Shown one piece after another: positions 1 through 6,291 of a stretch of 6,291 nucleotides of DNA. A model generated the notes under the pieces. It did not search any database. It worked only from the letters and a program-made list of their open reading frames with translations, and was not told the origin of the DNA. The position numbers and the translations under genes are program-made. The stretch is taken from the NCBI GenBank assembly GCA_964466385.1, contig CAYXNM010000151.1, forward strand, positions 1 through 6,291. Direction: 5' to 3'. This DNA comes from UBA5972 sp964466385 (GTDB lineage Bacteria > Pseudomonadota > Alphaproteobacteria > Rhodobacterales > Rhodobacteraceae). Position 1 is the stretch's first letter; each line of letters starts with the position of its first letter.

Positions 1-1161
1 GAAAAGACGCTGTGTCTGCATTGTTCCGTCCACGAACCCGACACGGGCGAGCATTACGACCGCGACCCGCGCGGCACGGCCGAAAAAGCCGAGGCTTACC
101 TCATCTCCTCGGGTATTGGCGATACGGCCTTTTTTGGCCCCGAGGCTGAATTTTTCCTCTTTGACGATGTGCGCTTCTCCAACTCGATCAACAAGGTCAG
201 CTACGAGGTTGACGCCATCGACGCCTCCTGGAACACCGATGCGGAATACGAGATGGGCAATATGGGGCATCGCCCCGGCGTCAAGGGCGGCTATTTTCCG
301 GTCAACCCGACCGACGGCGCGCAAGACCTGCGCAGCGAAATGCTCTCGACCATGAAATCCATCGGCATGAAGGTCGACAAGCACCACCACGAAGTCGCCT
401 CGTGCCAGCACGAGCTTGGCCTGATCTTTGACAGCCTGACCAAACAGGCCGACGAGTTGCAGAAATACAAATACATCATCCACAATGTCGCCCACGCTTA
501 CGGCAAGACCGCAACCTTCATGCCCAAACCCATCGCGGGGGACAACGGCACGGGCATGCATGTCAACATGTCGATCTGGAAGGACGGCAAGCCGTTGTTT
601 GCAGGCGATAAATATGCGGACTTGTCGCAAGAGGCGATGTGGTTCATCGGCGGTGTTCTGACGCACGCCAAGACCCTGAACGCGTTCACCAACCCCGCGA
701 CCAACAGCTATAAACGCCTGATTCCGGGCTTTGAGGCGCCGGTTCTGCGCGCCTATTCCGCGCGAAACCGCTCCGGCTGCGTGCGCATCCCGTGGGCCGA
801 AAGCCCCAAGGCCAAGCGCGTCGAGGCCCGTTTCCCCGACCCCGCGGCCAACCCTTATCTGTGCTTTGCCGCCCTTCTGATGGCGGGGCTCGACGGTATC
901 CAGAACAAGATCGACCCGGGCGAAGCGTCCGACAAAGACCTTTACGATCTGCCGCCCGAGGAACTGGCCGATATCCCGACCGTTTGCGCGTCCCTGCGCG
1001 AAGCGCTGGAGAGCCTTGAGGCCGATCACGATTTCCTTCTGGCCGGCGACGTCTTCACCAAGAGCCAGATCGAGGGATATATGGCCCTGAAATGGGAAGA
1101 GGTCTTCGCTTTCGAGCACACCCCGCACCCCGTTGAGTTTCAGATGTATTACAGCTGCTGA
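1..1161 (+). CDS. glnA: Glutamine synthetase type I (GlnA), 5' end missing
   Basis: This enzyme makes glutamine from glutamate, ammonia and ATP, the entry step of nitrogen assimilation in the cytoplasm, and works as a dodecamer. The reading frame is open from base 1, giving 386 residues. Enterobacterial GlnA has about 469, so roughly 83 N-terminal residues lie left of the window. Visible signatures are the metal-binding GPEAEFFLFD (about residues 47-56), HHHEVASCQHE, the ATP-site block DNGTGMHVNMS (codons 541-573; the His at 559-561 is the metal ligand), NRSGCVRIP, and the C-terminal TPHPVEF. KDLYDLPPEE contains the tyrosine (codon 943-945) matching E. coli Tyr397. This marks the I-beta class, which is switched off by GlnE adenylylation under PII control. 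Where E. coli has MHCHMS this protein has MHVNMS, as in many other GS proteins. A strong terminator follows. A PII gene (glnB/glnK) often lies upstream in alphaproteobacteria but would be outside the window. Confidence 0.97.
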   Translation, partial: EKTLCLHCSVHEPDTGEHYDRDPRGTAEKAEAYLISSGIGDTAFFGPEAEFFLFDDVRFSNSINKVSYEVDAIDASWNTDAEYEMGNMGHRPGVKGGYFPVNPTDGAQDLRSEMLSTMKSIGMKVDKHHHEVASCQHELGLIFDSLTKQADELQKYKYIIHNVAHAYGKTATFMPKPIAGDNGTGMHVNMSIWKDGKPLFAGDKYADLSQEAMWFIGGVLTHAKTLNAFTNPATNSYKRLIPGFEAPVLRAYSARNRSGCVRIPWAESPKAKRVEARFPDPAANPYLCFAALLMAGLDGIQNKIDPGEASDKDLYDLPPEELADIPTVCASLREALESLEADHDFLLAGDVFTKSQIEGYMALKWEEVFAFEHTPHPVEFQMYYSC

Positions 1162-1175
1162 CACGACAACCCGGG

Positions 1176-1207
1176 CGCCCGGCCTTCCCCTGGGGGCCGG
1201 GTGTTTT
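1176..1207 (+). terminator. Intrinsic terminator after glnA
   Basis: A GC-rich hairpin starts about 15 bases after the glnA stop. The left arm CCCGGCC (1178-1184) pairs perfectly with GGCCGGG (1195-1201) around a 10-base loop. One more C-G pair is possible outside (1176 with 1203, across a G-T pair). The right arm is followed by TGTTTT (1202-1207), a short U-rich tail typical of Rho-independent terminators in GC-rich bacteria. It should separate glnA transcription from the flagellar gene downstream. Confidence 0.8.
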
Positions 1208-1247
1208 CCTGAACGGACATTGCGACCATCCGCGGTCACCCCTGCCG

Positions 1248-1262
1248 CTAAGAATATGTTAA
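1248..1262 (+). promoter_or_regulatory. Putative CtrA box upstream of fliG
   Basis: CTAA-GAATATG-TTAA matches the alphaproteobacterial CtrA consensus TTAA-N7-TTAA with a single mismatch at the first base, and AACC follows the second half-site. It lies 47 bases before the fliG start chosen here. A TATTCT element at 1275-1280, 12 bases downstream of the box, could act as the -10 sequence. That places the box over the -35 region, the usual position for CtrA activation. CtrA, acting through CckA and ChpT, controls flagellar genes in many Rhodobacterales. The match is visible in the sequence; the regulatory role is inferred. Confidence 0.5.
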
Positions 1263-1300
1263 ACCCATCGCCCCTATTCTCTGGTCGGGGATTGAAGGGC

Positions 1301-1309
1301 AAAGGTGAG
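1301..1309 (+). promoter_or_regulatory. Ribosome binding site that fixes the fliG start
   Basis: AAAGGTGAG lies directly before the ATG at 1310 and pairs through AGGTGA with the 3' end of 16S rRNA. A second purine run, GAAGGG (1294-1299), lies 10 bases before the same ATG. Neither of the two upstream in-frame ATGs is a good alternative: 1133 lies inside glnA, and 1256 lies inside the CtrA-like box and has no such element. This supports translation starting at 1310. Confidence 0.65.
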
Positions 1310-2449
1310 ATGTCGCAGGAACTGACGCAATTCTCGGCCGGTTCGGTCGATGACATATTTTCCGCGGGCGGGCGCCGTGACGGCATGACAGGAACCGCGT
1401 TCGAGCCGCTTGAACGTGCGATCGCCGCGACCCATACCGGCGCGATTTCGCCATCGGGGCTTCGCCGCGACCAAAAGGCTGCCGTCATCGTGCGGCTGTT
1501 GCTCGGCGGTATCAGTGACTTGCCCCTGACGGGACTTGAAGCCGGCAATCTGGCCCAGTTGGTACGGGCGACGGCGGGGCTCGCCTATATCGACGAAAAG
1601 ACGACCCTTCAGGTGATTGACGAGTTTCTGGCTGAACTGAACAGTCTGGGGCTTTATTTCCGCCCCGGCATTGAACATGCGATCACGGCGCTGGAGGATC
1701 ATATTTCCGACGAGGTGAACACATTGCTTGCCTCAAACAAGCCCAAGAATGCGCCCGAAGATCCCTGGATCAGTGTCGGCAAGCAGGACCCCGAGGCCCT
1801 GACCGCCCTGTTGGCAAACGAGACGCCCCAGGTCTGCGCGGTCGTGCTGAGCAAGATCGCACCCATCAAAGCGGCCGAGATTCTGGCCATGTTGAACCCT
1901 GAACTGGCCGGGGCAACCACGCTCGCGGCGTCGCGCGCCGGGCGGATCACGCAGAGTGCCGTTGCGGAAATCGGTCTGGCACTGGCAACGGCGCTGTCTG
2001 GCAGCAACGATCAGGGGGCTTTTTCGGGGGATCCCCTGGAACGTGTGGGCACGATCCTCAATTTCACACCGGGAACCGCGCGACAAAACCTGCTTGCGGG
2101 TCTCGAAAGCGTCGATGCGGGATTGGCGGAAAACATCCGCAAGGTCATGTTTACGTTTGCCGATATTCCGGATCGGGTTTCGCCTGCGGACGTTACCAAA
2201 ATCGCCCGCGCGGTCGATGGCAAGGTTCTGATCACCGCGCTTGCGGGGGGGGAGGTGTCCGAAAAACGCAGCGTGGACTTCATCCTTGGCAATCTGTCCA
2301 AGCGGTTGTCCGAGCAGATTTCCGAAGAAGTTGCCGAACTGGGCGAGGTCAAGGTGAAGGACGCGGACAGCGCCATGAGCGCAGTCATTCAGGTCATTCG
2401 CGATCTGGAAACCAGCGGGGCCGTCACCCTGGTCGACCTTGGAGACTGA
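1310..2449 (+). CDS. fliG: Flagellar motor switch protein FliG
   Basis: FliG is the rotor component that couples the MS-ring (FliF) to the cytoplasmic C-ring and meets the stator to produce torque. From ATG 1310 it has 379 residues, against about 330 in E. coli. The excess is an N-terminal extension of about 50 residues of low similarity. Residues about 52-140 form the FliF-binding domain (KAAVIVRLLLGG at 56-67). The middle, FliM-binding domain carries ETPQ (171-174) where most FliGs have EHPQ. MFTF (280-283) is the family's MFXF hinge motif. In the C-terminal domain, R332, E339, E340 and K348 align by eye with E. coli torque residues R281, D288, D289 and R297, so charge is conserved and the protein should work in a motor. 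The frame stays open back to 1133, overlapping glnA, but ATG 1310 is preferred on its ribosome binding site and the terminator and CtrA-like box upstream. It converges with the FliM-like gene 24 bases away. Confidence 0.93.
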   Translation: MSQELTQFSAGSVDDIFSAGGRRDGMTGTAFEPLERAIAATHTGAISPSGLRRDQKAAVIVRLLLGGISDLPLTGLEAGNLAQLVRATAGLAYIDEKTTLQVIDEFLAELNSLGLYFRPGIEHAITALEDHISDEVNTLLASNKPKNAPEDPWISVGKQDPEALTALLANETPQVCAVVLSKIAPIKAAEILAMLNPELAGATTLAASRAGRITQSAVAEIGLALATALSGSNDQGAFSGDPLERVGTILNFTPGTARQNLLAGLESVDAGLAENIRKVMFTFADIPDRVSPADVTKIARAVDGKVLITALAGGEVSEKRSVDFILGNLSKRLSEQISEEVAELGEVKVKDADSAMSAVIQVIRDLETSGAVTLVDLGD

Positions 2450-2473
2450 AAGAAACGGACAGGCTGACCGCGA

Positions 2474-3496
2474 TCAGGCTGTGGGCAGCGCCGGAAATTC
2501 AGGGGTGGGTTCAAGGGGAATACCACCGTCTTTACCTTCCATGGCGACAGGTTCGCCCGGGGCCTGATCCGCTGGCGGGCCACGATCCTGCGCCGGCCCC
2601 GTTTGGGGCACGGTCGGTTCAACCGGGCCATTTGTCCTTTCGACCAATACCGCCTTCTTGCCGTTGGCCTGACCCAGCCGACCGTTCAGCAAGGTGACAT
2701 TCCGATCCGTCTTCAGCGAAATCTGCGACAACGCCAGAGGCGACAGAGCCAGCGTATCCCCTTTGCGCAGCAACAGCGCCCGACCCAGTGGCAATTTGAT
2801 CGTCTCGATATCCGCGCGCAGCGGCAACACCGCACCAAGCACGTTCTCGATCAGGTCCGGGCGCCAGCCGCTCCTGTCGGCCGCCGGTCCGGGTTTTTGA
2901 TGTGCGCCCCAGATATCAACGGGCAGCGCCAGCGCCAGGCCGCCTCCCCTGATCCCGTCCTGAAGACGGGCGTTTGCCGAAAGATAACTGTAACGGGCCG
3001 CCCCAAACTCGAACGCCAGGCGCCCAATCTCGGTTTCGTGGCGCAAGAGCCGGGCGGACGAAAGCGCTGCCAGGCCTGCTGCGTCGGCCAATTCGCGGCC
3101 AAGCCGACCGACGACCTTTTCCGCAAAATCACGACAAAGGGCTGCGTCGATCGAGGTTGGCGCTCGGCTTTCGCGAAAGACAGCACTTTCCGAGGCACCG
3201 GTTGATATTTCGACCAGCCCGTTCACGAGCACAGCGTCAATAAAGAGCGCACTTCGCAGCCCGGTTTCCAGTTCGAAAACAAACAATAACCCCGGCGAGG
3301 GTGCGGATTGCAGAACTTCGGCCGCTGAGAACGCCGAAATGGCGATGTCGTTCATTTCAGCAGCCACGTCAAACAATTCCCGCACCACTTTGCCCACGGA
3401 AATGTCGAGCAACCCGCGGACACAGGCCGGGGGTGCCATCGCATCCCCCCCGGCGGTGGCGATCATTTTGCGTATCGTGGTCGCGCTGGTGTCCAT
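2474..3496 (-). CDS. FliM-like flagellar motor switch protein with C-terminal SpoA domain
   Basis: This 340-residue cytoplasmic protein is probably a C-ring switch component. Residues about 217-286 (VLPLRADIETIKLPLGRALL ... VTLLNGRLGQANGKKAVLVE) form a SpoA-type FliM/FliN C-terminal domain, with the usual Leu-Gly-x-x-Leu strand and the NGRLG turn. Residues about 25-215 resemble a diverged FliM middle domain (SPGLLFVFELETGLRSALFIDAVLVNGLVE at 67-96 recalls FliM's core strands). I do not see the N-terminal EIDALL-type motif that binds phospho-CheY. The last 54 residues are rich in Pro, Gly and Glu and look disordered. The start is uncertain: in-frame ATGs occur at residues 1, 11 and 20. The first follows a weak GCGGGA; the third follows a G-run (3445-3451) five bases away. 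Its convergence with fliG supports a flagellar role. It could be the only FliM or a paralogue; the sequence here cannot decide. Confidence 0.78.
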   Translation of the reverse strand: MDTSATTIRKMIATAGGDAMAPPACVRGLLDISVGKVVRELFDVAAEMNDIAISAFSAAEVLQSAPSPGLLFVFELETGLRSALFIDAVLVNGLVEISTGASESAVFRESRAPTSIDAALCRDFAEKVVGRLGRELADAAGLAALSSARLLRHETEIGRLAFEFGAARYSYLSANARLQDGIRGGGLALALPVDIWGAHQKPGPAADRSGWRPDLIENVLGAVLPLRADIETIKLPLGRALLLRKGDTLALSPLALSQISLKTDRNVTLLNGRLGQANGKKAVLVERTNGPVEPTVPQTGPAQDRGPPADQAPGEPVAMEGKDGGIPLEPTPEFPALPTA

Positions 3497-3526
3497 CGTC
3501 CCGCTATTTTCGGTTATTCATACCGT

Positions 3527-3541
3527 TTCCCACGACATTAA
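3527..3541 (-). promoter_or_regulatory. Weak CtrA-like site upstream of the FliM-like gene
   Basis: Read on the plus strand, TTCC-CACGACA-TTAA followed by CC has one perfect TTAACC half-site and a half-matching partner at the correct N7 spacing. It lies about 30 bases upstream of the first ATG of the FliM-like gene. On the minus strand TATGAA follows within a few bases and might serve as a -10. Alone this match would be weak. It gains some weight because the convergent fliG has a better site in the equivalent place. Confidence 0.25.
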
Positions 3542-3598
3542 CCCCTGACAATTTTAGAAATGGTGAATCCTGTCCACCCGCGAAGACGCTAAGCGAAT

Positions 3599-6274
3599 TC
3601 AAACGCGCGGCACGCGCACGCGGAATATCGTGTGCGCCGGGGCGTCGACATATTCGATCGCCCCCCCAAGCTTGCGCATGATCTCGCGGCTGATCGCAAG
3701 CCCAAGCCCCGCGCCACCCGCAGCGGATGCCTCGGACAACCGAGAAAACTTTTCAAACGCGATCTCGCGCTGGTTTTCAGCGATTCCCGATCCGTTATCG
3801 GCAAAATCAATGACAACTTCCGCCGGTGCCGTTTTTATGGAAACCAACAATTCAGGACTGAGTGCGTCGCAGTATTTTCGCGCATTCGACACGACATTGA
3901 TGAACACCTGACAAAGACGGTCCGTGTCGGTCTCGACTTCGGTTTTTTCGCCTTCGGGTTCGCGCAATATGGCGATGGAACGACCGGGCTCCGTGGTTTC
4001 CGTCGCCGAAATCGCGCGGTCGATGAGGTCGCATAACAGACCCTTCTCGTGTCTGAGTTCGGCTTTTCGGTTTTCAAGCGCGCTCAAATCAAGGATTTCG
4101 TCAAGCAAACGCGTCAGACGCACGGTTTCCGAAAGAATGATCGCGGAATATTTCTTTTGTTGTTCTTCGTGCAGGGAATCGTCGCCCATGAGGATTTCAG
4201 AAAATGACCGGATCGAGGTCATGGGTGTCCGCAATTCATGGCTGATCTGGCTGAGAAACACGTCTTTTTGCGCGCCGAGTTCCGTCAATTGCTCGTTGGC
4301 TTTTTGCAGTTCCTGCGCGGTGCGGGCCAGTTCTCGGGACTGGGCCTCCAACTGAACGGAATGCTCCATGATCTGGGCCGTTTCATCGGCCACCGCGATC
4401 AGGTCTTCAACCGACAAACTGGCGCTTCCGGCCACCTGCCCGACCATCGCATGCGCCGTCGCGGCACCAACGGTTCCCGCCAGTTCGCGCTCCAGCGTCT
4501 CGATGAATTCGCCTGTTGCGGCGGGCAATCCCGCGCTCAGCCCCTGCGCCCGGGCGGCGCGGTTGAACAGATCAAGGGCGTTTTCGACCCCCATTGTCCG
4601 CTGCGCCATGATCAGGAGATCATCCGTCGCAATGGCGACGGGTGTCCATGGCCCCTGCGGGTTGGAATGCTGGAACACGTTGACGAATTGTGCGGCCTGA
4701 AGGCGTTCCAGCGGTGCCGGGAATGTCCAGAGTGAGACCACAATGAAAAGGACCGTATTGATGCTCATGCTGAAAAAGAGCGCATGAACAAGGGGATCAA
4801 GTTCGTTGATGCCAAAAAGCGCCCGCGGTCGCAGGGCTTCGATCCCAAACGGCCCCTGGGCCAGAAATTCGGCGGACATCAGCCAACTGCCTTCGAAACT
4901 CGGCAGAAACAGCGTGTAACCCCAGATAAAAAACCCCGCGCACAGCCCGGCAATGGCCCCGCGCCGTGTTGCGCCCCGCCAAAAAATCCCCCCGACCAGT
5001 GCTGGCAGGACTTGTGCGACCCCTGTGAAGGCAATCAACCCGATCGAAGCCAGCGCGACCGTCCCTCCCGTGAACCGGAAATACCCGTAGCCCAGCGCAA
5101 GTATGGCGGCGATGCTCAGTCGGCGCGAAAGCAGCAGGACATTGCGCACATCGCCGGAAACCTCGGCCGCGGGGCGGCGCAACCTGAACCACAAGGGTGT
5201 GATGATGTGATTGGAAACCATGGTGGACAATGCAATCGCCGCGACGATGACCATGGACGTCGCCGACGAAAACCCACCCAGAAACACCAGCATCGCAAGC
5301 GCTTCCTGATTGTGTGCGATGGGCAGGGTCAAAACGAACAGATCGGGGTTGGAACCGGCGGGCATTTCGGCAAGGCCCAGAACGGCGATCGGCAAGACGA
5401 ACAGGCTCATCAAAAAGAGATAAAGCGGGAACGCCCAGCTGGCCGTCACCAGGTGATCTTCGTCGGAGTTTTCCACAACCGTCACCTGAAACATGCGAGG
5501 CAGGCAAATGACCGCACTTGCCGACAGGAACATGAGCGTGAACCAGCGGCTGCCGGTGGCGCTGCGCATGCTGATGTTGGCCTCGCCAATCCGCCTCAGG
5601 GTGTCGGAAAAACCGTCCGCGATGCCCCAGACCACAAAGATGCCGACCGCCAGCAAGGCCACCAGTTTGACGATCGCCTCAACCGCGATTGCGGTCACGA
5701 CCCCGTGATGCCGCTCGCTTGCGTTGAGGTTGCGCGTGCCAAAGAGGATCGTAAAGACCACCAGTCCCACAGCCAGCCAGAAAGCGGTCACGGTGATGTC
5801 CGGCATGTGGCTGCTTGCAGAGCCGCTCTCGGCAAACACCGAAAAACTGAACGCGACCGATTGCAGCTGAAGCGCGATGTAAGGCGTCGATCCGACGACC
5901 GCCAGCAACGTTACGATAACGGCAAGGAACGTGCTTTTCCCGTATCGCGACGACAAGAGATCAGCAATCGAGGTGATCTTGTGGGTGCGGCCGATCCGCA
6001 CGAGTTTTCGCAAGAACCACCACCAGCCGACAAATACCAGCGTCGGCCCCAGATAGATGGCCATGAACTCAAACCCGTTGCGCACCGCCGAGCCGACCGC
6101 GCCATAGAACGTCCAGGCGGTCGTGTATATCGACAGGGACAACGTATAAACCAGAGGCGACCGCAACCACCCCTGCCGTCCCTGGCTGGCCCGCCTGTCA
6201 GCAACGAACGCGACGCCGAAAAGAAAGCTGACATAAAGCGTCGCGACCAGAACCAGAACATTGAAAGACAGCAT
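3599..6274 (-). CDS. Sensor histidine kinase with N-terminal sodium/solute symporter domain (CbrA/CrbS type)
   Basis: This 891-residue inner-membrane kinase joins a transporter-like sensor to a kinase core. Residues about 1-520 form an SSF (SLC5/PutP-type) domain with about 13 hydrophobic segments and the YTTAWTFYGAVG block at 50-61 typical of this kinase group. Residues about 525-610 (ERLQAAQFVNVF onward) match the STAC linker found between SSF and kinase modules. A predicted coiled coil spans about 626-672. The HisKA H-box SQISHELRTP gives phosphoacceptor His679 (codon 4238-4240). The ATPase domain shows the N-box NVVSNARKY (Asn797), G1 DNGSGI (826-831), F-box FEKF (840-843) and G2 GAGLGLA (854-860). 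I see no PAS domain and no receiver domain, so a separate response regulator must exist outside the window. Relatives control amino-acid or acetate use; the ligand here is unknown. ATG 6274 has a good ribosome binding site. It lies on the same strand as the FliM-like gene, 102 bases upstream of it. Confidence 0.93.
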   Translation of the reverse strand: MLSFNVLVLVATLYVSFLFGVAFVADRRASQGRQGWLRSPLVYTLSLSIYTTAWTFYGAVGSAVRNGFEFMAIYLGPTLVFVGWWWFLRKLVRIGRTHKITSIADLLSSRYGKSTFLAVIVTLLAVVGSTPYIALQLQSVAFSFSVFAESGSASSHMPDITVTAFWLAVGLVVFTILFGTRNLNASERHHGVVTAIAVEAIVKLVALLAVGIFVVWGIADGFSDTLRRIGEANISMRSATGSRWFTLMFLSASAVICLPRMFQVTVVENSDEDHLVTASWAFPLYLFLMSLFVLPIAVLGLAEMPAGSNPDLFVLTLPIAHNQEALAMLVFLGGFSSATSMVIVAAIALSTMVSNHIITPLWFRLRRPAAEVSGDVRNVLLLSRRLSIAAILALGYGYFRFTGGTVALASIGLIAFTGVAQVLPALVGGIFWRGATRRGAIAGLCAGFFIWGYTLFLPSFEGSWLMSAEFLAQGPFGIEALRPRALFGINELDPLVHALFFSMSINTVLFIVVSLWTFPAPLERLQAAQFVNVFQHSNPQGPWTPVAIATDDLLIMAQRTMGVENALDLFNRAARAQGLSAGLPAATGEFIETLERELAGTVGAATAHAMVGQVAGSASLSVEDLIAVADETAQIMEHSVQLEAQSRELARTAQELQKANEQLTELGAQKDVFLSQISHELRTPMTSIRSFSEILMGDDSLHEEQQKKYSAIILSETVRLTRLLDEILDLSALENRKAELRHEKGLLCDLIDRAISATETTEPGRSIAILREPEGEKTEVETDTDRLCQVFINVVSNARKYCDALSPELLVSIKTAPAEVVIDFADNGSGIAENQREIAFEKFSRLSEASAAGGAGLGLAISREIMRKLGGAIEYVDAPAHTIFRVRVPRV

Positions 6275-6281
6275 CAGTCTT

Positions 6282-6288
6282 TCTCCCT
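6282..6288 (-). promoter_or_regulatory. Ribosome binding site of the sensor kinase, with possible stop-start overlap
   Basis: On the minus strand AGGGAGA lies seven bases before the ATG at 6274, a good Shine-Dalgarno match and spacing that supports this start. The start codon sits in TGATG, so a TGA at 6276-6274 overlaps it by one base. The frame ending there is open to the window edge (Arg-Arg-Glu-Lys-Asp-stop). It could be the tail of an upstream gene translationally coupled to the kinase, but five codons are too few to prove it. Confidence 0.6.
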
Positions 6289-6291
6289 GCG

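Noticed and set aside
559..567. His-to-Asn change in the GlnA ATP-site block (MHVNMS against E. coli MHCHMS)
   Set aside because: Asn at this place is common in other glutamine synthetases and in the Rhodobacterales sequences I recall, so it is not a defect or novelty.
1133..1309. Longer FliG starting at ATG 1133 or ATG 1256
   Set aside because: The first start lies inside the glnA coding region and its extra residues would be encoded by the terminator hairpin. The second lies within the CtrA-like box and has no ribosome binding site. ATG 1310 has one.
1162..1309. Small RNA or riboswitch between glnA and fliG
   Set aside because: Apart from the terminator hairpin and the promoter-like elements I see no conserved aptamer or second hairpin.
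2460..2477. Possible bidirectional terminator between the convergent genes
   Set aside because: CTGA...TCAG around a six-base loop gives only a four-pair stem, and the nearest T-rich run on the minus strand lies well beyond the hairpin. This is too weak to call.
2603..3205. Plus-strand open frame of 200 codons
   Set aside because: It is antisense to the FliM-like gene, its product is rich in Arg and Gln with no recognisable domain, and the minus-strand frame has clear SpoA similarity.
3497..3598. Terminator after the sensor kinase
   Set aside because: Only four-pair stems such as GGTG/CACC can be drawn, with no good U-tract. Read-through from the kinase into the FliM-like gene cannot be excluded.
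4238..4735. Plus-strand open frame of 165 codons
   Set aside because: It is antisense to the STAC/HisKA region of the kinase, and nothing in its product is recognisable.
4797..5507. Minus-strand open frame of 236 codons
   Set aside because: It is an out-of-frame shadow inside the SSF part of the kinase, with a Cys/Arg/Gly-rich product typical of GC-rich alternative frames.

Overview
The window looks like chromosomal DNA from a GC-rich alphaproteobacterium, most likely a member of the Rhodobacterales (Roseobacter/Rhodobacter group). This rests on the glutamine synthetase sequence, which has blocks such as MHVNMSIWKDGKPLFAGDKY and SARNRSGCVRIPW that I recognise from that order. The divergent FliG/FliM proteins and CtrA-like TTAA-N7-TTAA sites in front of flagellar genes agree with it. 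The assignment comes from sequence memory, not from a database search.

Layout, left to right. (1) Bases 1-1161, plus strand: the 3' five-sixths of glnA (type I-beta glutamine synthetase), cut by the window edge, followed by a strong intrinsic terminator. (2) A 148-base intergenic region carries that terminator, then a CtrA-like box and a ribosome binding site for the next gene. (3) Bases 1310-2449, plus strand: fliG, the rotor protein of the flagellar C-ring. (4) Bases 2474-3496, minus strand and convergent with fliG across only 24 bases: a divergent FliM-like motor-switch protein with a C-terminal SpoA (FliM/FliN) domain and a proline-rich tail. A weaker CtrA-like site lies in the 102 bases upstream of it. 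(5) Bases 3599-6274, minus strand: an 891-residue membrane sensor histidine kinase. It has an N-terminal sodium/solute symporter (SSF) domain, a STAC-like linker and a HisKA/HATPase kinase core, the CbrA/CrbS type of architecture.

Functionally there are three units: nitrogen assimilation (glnA), two C-ring proteins (fliG and fliM-like, probably co-regulated through CtrA though on opposite strands), and a transporter-type nutrient sensor kinase that probably continues an operon entering from the right edge. The two flagellar genes stand between unrelated genes here, so they look like an orphan switch-complex pair separate from any main flagellar cluster.

No RNA gene, CRISPR array, insertion sequence, prophage or attachment site was seen, and no intergenic stretch exceeds 150 bases. 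I do not see a wholly new system. The points most worth a second look are the divergent FliM-like protein, its pairing with fliG and the shared CtrA-like sites, and the reduced SSF-STAC-kinase that lacks a receiver domain.
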